In this document: positions 34,069 through 43,959 of the stretch, piece after piece
Position numbering within the stretch: position 1 is the first letter of the stretch
Layout: every line of letters starts with the position of its first letter
From: Entoloma clypeatum
Taxonomy: Eukaryota; Basidiomycota; Agaricomycetes; Agaricales; Entolomataceae
Assembly: GCA_963565915.1 (NCBI GenBank)
Contig: OY751485.1
Location: forward strand, 5,208,001 to 5,272,000
Length of the DNA stretch: 64,000 nucleotides
Direction: 5' to 3'
Notes under the pieces: generated by a model
Database searches by the model: none
Seen by the model: only the letters and a program-made list of their open reading frames with translations
What the model was told of the DNA's origin: nothing
Position numbers and translations under genes: made by a program

Positions 34069-34415
34069 ATGTCCACATGTGAATTGAGGAGGGAGGACAT
34101 TAGTGAAGGCTCTTGGGGATGGTGTGGGTGTTCTTACCATAGCAGCTGCTTGTTTCCGTAAGGCTATTTCGGTGCAAATGGAGGCAAAACGCAAAAGTCC
34201 GATATTGAAGGCCACCCCTGAGGGGGATTTGAGGCTGTTGAACCATTCCTTTCAAATGAGTGCCTGATACTCAACTATGGCTTCATCTGTGTAGGGCCCC
34301 CACTCGTCGTTCTGTGAAGTTCCATCTGGACGAAAAAGTCAACCATGGCATCGATGTGGTGTGGGTCCATACTTTCAGTTGTGCCTTCATGGTATGAATG
34401 AATATCGCTGGCAAA

Positions 34416-36290
34416 GGTGACTCGGTCCATGCCCCTCAGAGGCAAAAAACCAAACCAAACCAAACCCTCAAACACTAGTTGGGCATGAATAGAGGGCGTT
34501 AGGCATGAGTTGGGGCCGTTGGGCACAAGTTGGAACCGTTGGGCATGAGAACAACTCAAGGGGCCGTTGGGCAAGAGAGAGGGCCGTTGGGCATGAGAGA
34601 GGTCCATTGGGCACAAGTGGGGGCTGTTGGGCACAAGTGGGGGGTTGGACATGAGTCAAGACCATTGGGCATGAGAGAGGGCCATTGGATATGAGAGGGC
34701 TGGCAGAGTCAGATGGCAAATTGGGCAAAGGGTTTGGCCCAGAAAGTCAGCCAAAAGCAAACAAGGGCAAATAGCCTGCCCTCATTTGGACGTGCATCAT
34801 GTGCACATCAAATGTGTCAAAGAAATGTAAACACACACTTACAAAAAACATCGCACATCTGCCTACATGTCTTACACAGGAGCAACACAGTTTGTGCATG
34901 ATATCAATTAAGTACTATAGCATCATATGTCACTTTCTATATATTTATTTTGTGAATTTTTGCCATGGACTTTATGATATAGCAATGCGGTGCTCCCACC
35001 AAATAATAGTAAACAATGTGCAGAATGCATCATGCAGGCGCGCGCAGCCCCTTCTTCATAGTCTAATAATAGGTTGAGATAATAGAACTATACATGGGAT
35101 ATGTATTCACCTTCTGAAATACCTTATATAAATTTTAGAAGTCCAGATCAGATAGGAATAATCAAATGTGCATATTTCAGTAAAAGTGTTATATCTCCAT
35201 AATGAATGCACCAAATTTGAAAAACAAATGTGCTGGGAGGTGCCCTGAATGAGGAGAATCCAATCCTGAAATAAAAAATTTTGGTGAAATTTTCGACGTA
35301 TCTTTGCTTATATTCACCTTATGAAGTCCTTTAATTTTATTTGAAAGGTCTCAATAGGTTCACATACAATAATTCAATAGCATATATATATTACAGGTAG
35401 TTTAAAGTGGTTGTGGAAAGGAGGAAGCAAGAAAATACTGGTTTTTGTGTTTGAGGGAATTCATGATGCACTGTTTATCATGATTTACAGTGTGTTTTGT
35501 GTATCATTTTGCAGTACAGACTTTCTACCATATATACCTCATGTATCCAACTGTTTAAATACTTACTATTGGCTTCTAAGTATCTCTACATAGGTTTAGA
35601 ACTATTTTTAGGACTTACAGTGCCACAGATTGGGCATCAACGGTGCGAGTTTCAATAGCACGCATCGCTTGGCATTGATGCTAAGCACTCTCAGCAATTG
35701 CCAAAAGTCAAACCATGCATAAATCAATAGCCAGCCAAACATTCCCACACTTTTTTTATTCCCCACCTCCACTCCACCCAGCCACTTCCCCCTCCAATGG
35801 CCGCCCCTCGTGCACAACGATCCCCTCTAGCGCCCAACACCATCAACTGACACCCAATGGCCCCCTCTGGTGCCCAACGGCCCCTCTCAGCGACCAACAC
35901 ATGCCCAATGGCCACCCCTTGTGAGTCGGCCCTTACTAGCACCCAACTGCCCTCTCTAATGCCCAACGGCATCAAGGCATGTCCAATGGCAGCTTCTCAT
36001 GCCCAGCGCTCCCCACTGGTGCCCTATGGCCCTCTCTCGCCCCCAACAACACCCTTTCATGCCTTACGACCTCCAACTCGCGTGCAATGCCCTCCCTTCC
36101 TGCCTAATGCCCTCCAACTTGCACAAATGCCCCCCTTTTGCACACAACATGTTTCCTTCAAGCCCTATGGCCCCCTCTTGTGCCCAGCTGCCGCGACCCA
36201 TGCCCAACGGCCCCCCCCTTTCATGCCTAATGCCCTCCAACTCACTGGGCACTGTGTGTCCTTCGTAAAGTCTGCCATGTGCCCTCAAGA
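34416..36290. mobile_element. Composite element R2, second copy, left end truncated
   Basis: It has the same order as R1: GGCCGTTGGGCATGAG-type units at 34478-34700, R core at about 34760-35640, oppositely oriented CCCAACGGCC units at 35790-36250. Its left boundary is a misplaced right-type end (AAACCCTCAAACACTA to about 34475). Cores of R1 and R2 align across their length with many substitutions. The space 34069-34415 has no recognised gene. Confidence 0.55.
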
Positions 36291-36402
36291 TGTCTGTCGT
36301 CCGAGTTGCAGATTGAGCATGTGATCTTCAACAACAACAAAAGTCACATGGTCATCGTCAGCTTTGACATTGACAACTACCAACCTTGCTTCGGTCTCGT
36401 TC
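36290..36402 (+). pseudogene. Possible host exon cut by element G
   Basis: After a possible acceptor (TTGCAG at about 36308-36313) the frame reads EHVIFNNNKSHMVIVSFDID and then N-Y-Q-P-C-F-G-L-V up to the insertion point of G. Joining to 56356 after removal of G and one CGTTC copy keeps it open for ~20 codons. No family was recognised. The link to the gene pieces at 56.8-57.8 kb is a guess from position. Confidence 0.3.
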
Positions 36403-36585
36403 TGTAACACTTCTGTTACAGGTAAAGCCTCAATCTCACAAAACAAGGTAAGCTTGACCGAAATCTGGTATTGGCTGTACAATGTCGTGTGAGGTAAAAG
36501 GCTTTCGTTACATAAGCGGCTGTACTCAGCCTAATACGGTAACTCCAATGACCAACTGATGACCATGCCAATCCCACTCGTTACA
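36403..36585 (-). repeat. Element G 3' LTR (left)
   Basis: It is 183 bp, matches 56167-56350 with under ten differences, and is adjoined by the purine tract at 36586-36597. Confidence 0.85.
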
Positions 36586-37684
36586 TATCCCCCTTCAAGA
36601 TTGCTGCTGCGATCTTCACTTGACTTCACGTGAGGAGATTGAAGTGGGAGGTCATGGTAGCCTCCAACAAATTCAGATTTTGAAGGATTGACCACAAAGA
36701 TTCATGGTCGTGGGTATAATCTGGAGTCTTTGGACTCCAATAGAATAAGAGAATAAATAATAATAATTTAGAATGAGTCGCCCTTGAGTCCATCAGGGGT
36801 CATTGGACCCCTCCCGATTATCGCCGGGGTTCCAACGGAGGTAGGGCAGCTCGTATCAAGTCGAATTTCAACTTGTTGTTGGACGCATGCCGAATCGTCG
36901 AACACGTGTGGTCACATGGTCACGTGAGGTCACAGGACCCCGTTGATTTGTTTGACCATTTATCGCTCATTGATAAACGAGCTTCTTGGTGATCACCACC
37001 ACCTTTCGAGGCTCTTCCATGAGCCTCGTCTCTCGTAGCTTGACGCCTACCTGCTTGATGACCGGGGCACGTTCAGTGCCAAGCGACGTTAGTTGCCCAC
37101 AGCCATCAAGATTTGTGGGTCTTCATTCACCAACACCGCCCCATTGCTAGCGTTCGTCATTGACGGACGACTCCTGGTCGAGGGGTGATTGTCGTCCCTC
37201 CATTCTCATCCTCGGTCGACTCCTTCGAGTCGACCTCGTCCGGCTACGCCTCGAGGAGGGCGAGCTTTGGCTCGACCTCCCACGTTTCATCGCAGTGACG
37301 CGCGGTTGGCGTCTATGACCAGTGCCTGGCACTGGTTGGTTGGGGACGCACAATTTGCGCGTCTCCACATCCGAGAAGGTACATGGTACCTTCCTCCTGT
37401 AGTGGGGACGACGCCATGGACATCATTTGTCGTCATTGAGGATATTTTGTTTGAGGGACGACTGTCGTCCCTCTAGGTTCCTCGTTTCCTATCGGTTGAC
37501 TCATTTGAGTCAACCTCGAGTCCTTGCATGTTGACGAGAGCGAGCTTCAGCTCGTACTAGTGTTGACTGCTCTGATATCCCCTAATGCCGTCCAACTGCC
37601 AGCGTTTATCAATGCACGGAGGCCTTGGACGCGCATTGTTGCGCGTCCCAGACATGCATCATTATGCATCGACTGGGTTTACAA
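36586..37684. other. Micro-hairpin array, segment 1 of element G interior
   Basis: Closely spaced short inverted repeats, all checked base by base. TGGAGTC-TTTG-GACTCCA is at 36722-36739 and AGGGGTC-ATTG-GACCCCT at 36795-36812. TGGTGATCACCA is at 36987-36998. Arms of 8 occur at 37007-37028 (CGAGGCTC, loop TTCCAT) and arms of 9 at 37214-37235 (GGTCGACTC, loop CTTC). Further hairpins are CCAGTGCC-T-GGCACTGG 37319-37335, AAGGTAC-ATG-GTACCTT 37376-37392, arms of 10 at 37453-37473 (GAGGGACGAC, loop T), arms of 9 at 37494-37515 (GGTTGACTC, loop ATTT) and arms of 8 at 37627-37648. Arm sequences differ, so this is not a simple tandem repeat. No gene. Confidence 0.85.
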
Positions 37685-37689
37685 AGGTA

Positions 37690-38090
37690 TGTTATGCTTC
37701 ACAAACTGTTCCAAGGTTTGGGCAGAGTATGCAGGAAGTGGAAAGGCAAAGAGCAATGTGATTGCTAAATCTAAGGAATCTACTACAGTACAAGAGGTTT
37801 ATATAGGTACTGACTATAGGCGGTAGCGGATGAGTCAGTACTGTGGAAGGCAGTGCACATGAGTAAGGTGACGGCGGAAGGCTATGTACAGTGAGTAAGC
37901 TGACTGCGGAAAGCGAGTCAGCACGGGAGCGAAGTATACTAAAGGGGATGACGAAGTAATGTAATGAGTCAGACTGGGAATGGAAGGTTGCGAAAGTAGA
38001 CATTAGACATAGTAAGTTCATAAGAGGGTGCCAAGTCGGGCTGATAAGTAAAAGATATGACGTGGTCCTCATACCATAGAGTCCATAACA
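37690..38090 (-). repeat. Gypsy B 3' LTR
   Basis: It is 401 bp, TGTTATG...CATAACA, followed inward by a purine tract (AGAGGGGAACA on the minus strand). Confidence 0.9.
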
Positions 38091-38124
38091 TGTTCCCCTC
38101 TTCAAGCTCTGTGTCCTCACAGAG

Positions 38125-38496
38125 TCACTGTCCCCATCCCTCGTTGTTGCCGGGATTGGACCAGTTCGGGCTCTCCTTGAGGCTCCAATCATATATCAAC
38201 TCCTCATTGATGGCTACGGCGAGTTCAAGGCCCTTGATGGCCAGCCGAATACGTCGATTTTTGATGATGAGGGTGCTGGTGTAGTTCCCGAGGATTTGTT
38301 TCTCTTCGGGAGTCAGGGCGACTGGGAGATTGGACAACGAATGAAGTCGGATAGTCATCTGGCGATGAAGGAGGTCGGTGAGGGAAGTTTTGAGGGCATG
38401 GATTTGGTCTCTCATGGAGAGCGCTTCGTTCATAAGGGCAGCAATAGCGGGGTTGATGTCGGTGGTGGAGGTGGAGGTAACAATGGTGTTTGACAT
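38125..38496 (-). CDS. Extra ORF after pol in gypsy B (ORF3), function unknown
   Basis: ATG 38496 to stop at 38125, 123 residues, between the pol end and the 3' LTR. It is about 90% alike to the ORF at 21496 in gypsy D over ~105 residues, then diverges because of a 7-base difference. Both begin MSNT with a T-rich run and contain DINPAIAALMNEALSMRDQI. It is leucine/isoleucine-rich and looks helical, with no zinc knuckle or signal peptide. Conservation of the frame in two copies with damage elsewhere suggests it is, or was, a real third gene of this family. Confidence 0.6.
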   Translation of the reverse strand: MSNTIVTSTSTTDINPAIAALMNEALSMRDQIHALKTSLTDLLHRQMTIRLHSLSNLPVALTPEEKQILGNYTSTLIIKNRRIRLAIKGLELAVAINEELIYDWSLKESPNWSNPGNNEGWGQ

Positions 38497-38629
38497 GGCG
38501 GTGAGGATGGTTGAGAAATAAAAGAAGAATGGGATGGCTATATTGGGCAGGGAAAAGACTAGAGCAGGGAACTCGATGTGTGGTTGACTGATGAGGTCAA
38601 TACTGCCATGGGTTTTGAGAACTTGTCTT

Positions 38630-41120
38630 TTATCGTGGACGAGACGGGTTCTGCTGATGGAAATCATGGATCAAATCTTGATCCCGATAGATCTTGGCTA
38701 ATCCTTCAGCTGACAATTCCACAGTTGTCAGGATGAGGTGAAGCATCTTCGAATGTCTATCCGTGATGACCAGAATTGTGTTTTTTCCATCAGATTCCAG
38801 TATTGGTCCCACAACATCGATTTCTATGTCTTCCCATGGGTGACTTGGTGCTGCGTGGGGGTGTGGCAGAGCATGTCGCTTCTGTCTGTTGATCTTGTTG
38901 CGTTGACAGGTGTCACAACCCTTTACGTACTTCTTCACGTCATGCAGGATAGTAGGCCACCAGTAGGTACGAGCGAGGAGTTCATGTGTCCGATATTGTC
39001 CTGGATGTCCAGCCACTGGTGCATTGTGTGATTCAAACATCAGTTCTTGATGCAGTTGTGGGTCTGGTGGAACATAGACTCGCTCGCCTGCATATGTGAT
39101 GCCGTTTTCCTGTTGATACCAATGAGGATTCTTCTTTAGACCCTGGGCTACTTCTGTCTCCATGCGGTTTGAACCCTTGATGTGTGCGATCCACGGATTT
39201 TCGATGGTCATGACATTTCCAATTTTGATGGAATCAGATGTTTCACCCCCTTCAAAGAATTGTTCCTCTGTGAACATCTCCATTTGTACCACATCTTCTG
39301 ATTCCAACCGTTTCAAGAATAGCCCCTCCTTGAGCATTTGGTCACTGTCTTGTGGTTCGAGTTCTGCTTCATACCAGGGTAAGCGCGACAGGATGTCCAC
39401 TTTTGCATTGGTCTTGCCGGGTACATGCCGTAATTCAAAGTCATAGTCTTGTAACTTTATTTTCCAGCGTCGCTGTCATTGAGTCAGGTCCTGAGGATGA
39501 CGGAAATATTCCAGGTTCTTGTGATCGGTCAAGATTTCGAAACGCTCCCTGGCTTCGAGCAGATAGTGTCTCCAATCTTTTAATGCTTCCATGACCGCCA
39601 GGAGTTCCTTGTCGTATATCTCATAATTCTGTTCGGCCGCGGACATGGTCCGCGACAAGAACACGATGGGGTGCCATTTGTCGTCTTGCTTCTGAGAGAG
39701 TACTGCTCCAATTGCATAGCCCGATGCATCGGTTTCAACCCTGAACTGTCCCTCTGATTTTGGTAATGCCAAGACCGGTGCCGATGTAATTGCCCTTATG
39801 AGACCTTCAAAGGCTTGCTGCTCTGTTGGTCCCCAAGTAAATGCCATACCGCCTGTGAGCGCGGTGAGAGGTTTTGCGATGTTTGAGTACCCTTCAATAA
39901 ATTGTCGATAGAAGTTAGCAAATCCAAGGAACTTCTGAACTTCCTTTTTTGATGTGGGTGCTCGCCAGTTTCGAATTGTATCCACCTTCTCAGTTTTTAT
40001 CTCGACACGTCCCTCACCAACCACATATCCCAATATGGGACATTTCGTTACTTCCCATAAACACTTCTTCTCCTTTAGGAACAAATCATTGTCCGATAGG
40101 ATCTGTAGGATTTCTTCAGTGTTTCGTGCGAGTTCTTCCTTGGTTTTACTGATAACCACGATGTCATCCATGTAGATCACGCAGATACATCGGCAGATCT
40201 GGTCCTGGAATAGACTAGCCATCATTTGAGAGAATGTTCCCGGGGAGTTGCAAAGACCAAAAAACATGACCAATGGTTCGAACAATCCTCAACTGGTGAG
40301 GAAGGCAGCTTTCCATTCATCACCCTCCTTAATCCGGACATTGTTATAGCCCCACATGATGTCCATTTTATTGAAGTAGACCACATCTTTCAGTACGTCC
40401 AAGAGATCGGATATTCGTGGGAGTGGGAACTTGTCTTTGACCGTGAATTTATTGACCATGCGGTAATCTTGTACCAATCGTTTGGAGCCATCCTTCTTGT
40501 TGATGAAGAAGCAAGGGGAGGCATAAGGGGATTTGGATGGGCGGATCTTTCCAGTTGTTAGACCCTCGTCAATGAATGCGTCCAATTCTTCTTGTTCCTT
40601 TTGCGTGTGGGAGTGACAGCTTCCAAGATCGGGTCTCCAGGCTTCCATTTCTGATCCGACTTTTTGGGTGCATCTTTGTCGCGCACCTCAACCATGCGAA
40701 CCCGGTGTTTGCAACCATCAAGGTTAACCCTGAAATCCGAGTGTTTGGTTCGACATGTTGTTGGGCACCGGTTAAATGTTACCGCGCCGGTTGTCCAATT
40801 GATTGTGGGGTTGTGGTGTACCAACCAGTCATGTCCCAAGAGCATGTCTGTTCTCCCAATGTCCAGTACCATTGCTTCCATGGTTTCCTGATGCGCTCCC
40901 TAATCCAGTTTGACTTCGGCAAGTCGGCTCGCTTTCTGTTGTCGATTTGGTGATCCATCCGCATTTAGAATTGCTATGGGTGGTATTCCTCACGTGGGGA
41001 GGTTCTGTTCGCGTACTATTCTGGGATGGATGCATGTGCGTTCACATCCGCTGTCAACCTCAGATCGGATAACCTTTGGTCCTCGTCGTGTCCTGAGCTG
41101 AGCTAACAGCCTAATCTCTC
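38630..41120 (-). pseudogene. Gypsy B Pol, stops and integrase-chromodomain deletion
   Basis: Segments in order on the minus strand: protease with D-S-G near 41050; the MLLGHDWLVHHNPTINW segment (40881-40558); RT (40648-40289; KKDGSKRLVQDYR, FNKMDIMWGYNNVRI); RT motif C and RNase H (40285-39476; [36 protein letters not shown]); integrase zinc module and first D (39400-38630; [37 protein letters not shown]). After [11 protein letters not shown] the frame jumps straight to DLIHDFHQQNPSRPR, the end of Pol. About 0.9 kb coding the second D, the E and the chromodomain (present in D) is missing, with a few shared bases at the junction. TGA at 40289-40291 and 39476-39478 replace CGA of copy D. Confidence 0.88.
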
Positions 41121-41261
41121 ATCTTTTCGGAGGTTTATCTCCCTTCACAATCTTAGTCGACGCAGCGGCTCGCTTGGCAGGGATGACATAGGTTCTTTTG
41201 TCTGCAGTCATACAAGGCAAGCAAGTCCGTTTAATAGATAAGGGTCGCGACTTAGTGTTGT

Positions 41262-42464
41262 TTAATCGGACCCTTCAGGAAAATCCTTCTCGTCGGCTTC
41301 TAAGATTGTGGTTTCATCATTCTCGGCATCTTCCTCGGACACCTTCCTAACCCTTCTGGAGTTCTTCTTCGGCTTGCGGCAGTTGCGCGCAATATGGCCT
41401 TCCTGGTCACAGTTGAAACACTTGCGACCATCTTTCTTCTTTGGAGCACTACAGTCTTTAGCCAGATGACCAAAGCGTTGACAGTTGTAGCAATGGGCTA
41501 CTCCTGCTTTGTCGATCTCCATGGCCTTGCCCTGACCACCATAAGTAGTACCCGATCCGGTGCGCATGTCGCCGCCACCTCAGATGACCAGTGCGTGTCC
41601 TTCCATCTGTCGTCCCTTGTTTCGGATCTCCTTTGCGTAATCGGTGTACGTCTTGCCATCGCTGGCCACTTGTTCAGAGATTCTGCGGTTGATGTTCTTC
41701 TCTAGGATGTATTTCCCAGTTTCTTTGCCAAGGTTTGACAACTTCAAGAGTTCTTCAAATTCATCCAAAAATTCATCAACGGTGCATTTCTCTTGTCTCA
41801 GGACTTCGAGTCTTGCTTTGGCAGCAACCGATTTGTTGGCAATGGAGAATTGTGTGGCGATATCATTGGAGAAGCCTAGCCAGGTGATATTCTCATTGTC
41901 AACAGCAAGAGCGTCTAACTTGTTACTGGCCCAGTGTCTGCCGGACCCTTCCATCATGCGGGATAACACCGCAAGAATCTTCTGATCATCTGTGAGGCTC
42001 TTTTGGAACCTGATGTATAGTTTGGTGGCTTTCCACCATTCGTCAAAGGTGTATCTGTCCTTGAACATCCCAGGATCCTTGATGATCTTGGATGTATCCA
42101 TTGTTTGTACAGCCGGAGCTTCTGCCATGTTTAGAGTCTGCGGAGGAGAAGAGGAGTCGGGTTGTTGGGATGAAGATGGGGTTCGGGATACAGGTAAGGA
42201 TTGAAAATGAGTCCCTGTTCTAGGCGTCTGTTCGATATCTGACTGCGCGGAGTCAAAAGTAAATTCGTCAGGGGACTCGTCGGCGGAATCGGTGGCAAAA
42301 CGTTCAGAGTATTTCCTCTGTAAATCTGTAAGGAATCTCTGTTCCTGCGCGTCTGTTGGTCTCGAGAAGCGGTCAAGTCTCTCGTTTCGTGCCCAGCGGT
42401 TGTACTCGGTTTGTTGTTCTTCAATGGTGAAGTGGGCGTAGATCTGCTGCTTCGAGTAAGACAT
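41262..42464 (-). pseudogene. Gypsy B Gag, single TGA before the zinc knuckles
   Basis: ATG 42464 to stop at 41262, 401 codons with a TGA at 41580-41582 where copy D has CGA. The N-terminus MSYSKQQIYAHFTIEEQQTE, lost in D's gap, is preserved here. The middle FDEWWKATKLYIRFQKSL Gag region is followed by two knuckles, CYNCQRFGHLAKDC and CFNCDQEGHIARNC, both with all four ligands. Capsid formation and RNA binding. Confidence 0.88.
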
Positions 42465-42859
42465 GATGATGTGGCTCTGGGACGTCTCGATGTGAGCGTC
42501 CTAATCAATCTTCTGATAACGGTTGTCTGGACACCAATAAACTCTCTGATCTCTGTGATCCGACCTGTCTGAGGTCCTTCTTGAACGCGAAAGCTTTCGA
42601 GTTCGTTCTGTCGGGCGTTGTAACGCGCGATGTGGTGTTGCCGAGCAAGATGGATGCTCTCTGCTATCTCGCCGTGGGGGCGATGCTCGTCGTTGTCTAG
42701 TTCTTCGTCAAGCACCTGCTGTAGGATGCGACGGATCTCCAATTCGATGTACTGCTGGATAAGCGTAAAATTGATACTGTCTCGAGGACTTAGCTCCTCC
42801 TGTCGGGCTTCTGGCATGCTGAATGGGTTACTGGTGAAGTCTTCAAAGAAGCGCGACAT
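42131..42859 (-). CDS. Upstream ORF in gypsy B overlapping gag (ORF0), function unknown
   Basis: ATG 42859 to 42131, 242 codons, starting ~60 bp after the inner LTR and overlapping gag in another phase from 42464. The first ~125 residues (up to the gag start) look protein-like: acidic and helical, e.g. FTLIQQYIELEIRRILQQVL, then EIREFIGVQTTVIRRLIRTL. The overlapping part is probably a by-product. It may be a separate small protein ahead of Gag or part of a Gag made by frameshift. The matching part of D is in the gap, so conservation cannot be tested here. Confidence 0.4.
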   Translation of the reverse strand: MSRFFEDFTSNPFSMPEARQEELSPRDSINFTLIQQYIELEIRRILQQVLDEELDNDEHRPHGEIAESIHLARQHHIARYNARQNELESFRVQEGPQTGRITEIREFIGVQTTVIRRLIRTLTSRRPRATSSCLTRSSRSTPTSPLKNNKPSTTAGHETRDLTASRDQQTRRNRDSLQIYRGNTLNVLPPIPPTSPLTNLLLTPRSQISNRRLEQGLIFNPYLYPEPHLHPNNPTPLLLRRL

Positions 42860-42906
42860 CTTGACTCGTCTGGTAGTTGCTCTCTTCGCTCTGGGCGAAC
42901 CTAACG

Positions 42907-42917
42907 AGATTTAGCAA
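42907..42917 (-). promoter_or_regulatory. Gypsy B self-primer-binding site
   Basis: Sense-strand TTGCTAAATCT, 2 nt after the LTR end, is an 11-nt exact complement of AGATTTAGCAA at 43002-42992 in the adjoining LTR. That start lies 34 bp downstream of TATATAAA (43036-43029). This is the Tf1-like self-priming layout. Confidence 0.72.
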
Positions 42918-42919
42918 CT

Positions 42920-43307
42920 TGTTATGCTTAACAAACCGTTCCAAGGTTCGGGCAGAGTATGCAGGAAGTGGAAAGGCGAAGAGCAAAGTGATTGCTAAAT
43001 CTAAGGAATGTAGCTATGGTACATGGGGTTTATATAGTACTGGCTACGAGCGGTAGCGAGTGAGACAGTAGCTGCGGAAGGCAGTGCGGATGAGTCTGTA
43101 ACTGCGGAAAGGCAGTGCGAAGTGAGTCAGACAACTGCGGACTGAGTAATCCCTACTGCGGAGTGCGAGTCAGCGTGGGAGCGAAGTATACTAAAGGAGA
43201 ATGGTAGAGTAAAGGTAAATGAATAAGCGGTCCAATGAGTCAAAGAAATAACGAAGGTACAATGCAAGGGAAAGGTGCGTAGCATACAAACCGGTAAGTC
43301 CGTAACA
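42920..43307 (-). repeat. Inner, diverged LTR of gypsy B (tandem LTR)
   Basis: It is 388 bp, TGTTATG...CGTAACA. Many differences from 37690-38090 in its middle part, while the outer LTR pieces at 43308-43478 and 49529-49733 match 37690-38090 closely. The junction at 43307/43308 goes directly into GGTTCGGGCAGAG, base ~26 of the next LTR. Confidence 0.8.
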
Positions 43308-43478
43308 GGTTCGGGCAGAGTATGCAGGAAGTGGAAAGGCAAAGAGCAATGTGATTGCTAAATCTAAGGAATCTACTACAGTACAAGAGGTTTATATAGA
43401 TACTGACTATAGGCGGTAGCGGATGAGTCAGTACTGCGGAAGGCAGTGCACATGAGTAAGGCGACGGCGGAAGGCTAT

Positions 43479-43912
43479 TGTAAGGGCAACCACTTTCACT
43501 TTTCACTTTTCCTTTACTTTCCTCCTTTCCTTTCTATTCCACCATCTCCGACGTCCTCCGATCGTATCCGCTGTCTCCGACATCTTATCCGCCTCTCCGC
43601 ATCCGACGACTCCGCCCCCATCCGCTACTCCGCACGTCGGATCGCAGGTACTATCATTCATCTTGTTTCCATTCATCCTTCATCGCTACTCCCGATCATT
43701 GCTCATCATTCATGCGTCTCGTTTTATCTCTTATTTCATATCTCATTTTACTATTTATCGCAGCTAGCTTGCAGGGGAATCCTTAGAACTTTCTCTTCAG
43801 ATCTCCCTTGCAAGGTATGTGTTGTATTACTTATTAGACTGCTCAATCTAAACTTCGGATCTCCCTTGCAAGTATCTGAGTTTGAGTCTTGGATCGTAAG
43901 GTCGCCCTTACA
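43479..43912 (+). repeat. Gypsy A 5' LTR
   Basis: It is 434 bp. TATTTAT at 43752-43758 lies 33 bp before the predicted transcript start AGAACTTTCT (43785-43794). Confidence 0.93.
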
Positions 43913-43914
43913 GT

Positions 43915-43924
43915 AGAAAGTTCT
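43915..43924 (+). promoter_or_regulatory. Gypsy A self-primer-binding site
   Basis: AGAAAGTTCT, 2 nt after the LTR end, is an exact complement of the predicted transcript 5' end AGAACTTTCT at 43785-43794. No tRNA 3'-end complement (TGG...) is seen next to the LTR, supporting self-priming. Copy C has the same site at 62909-62918. Confidence 0.72.
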
Positions 43925-43959
43925 CTTCTAATTGGACCGGGTCCGATTGCATCGTTGTC

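Noticed and set aside
32140..36250. CRISPR-like repeat-spacer arrays
   Set aside because: Units are contiguous degenerate minisatellites with no unique spacers, in a eukaryotic genome.
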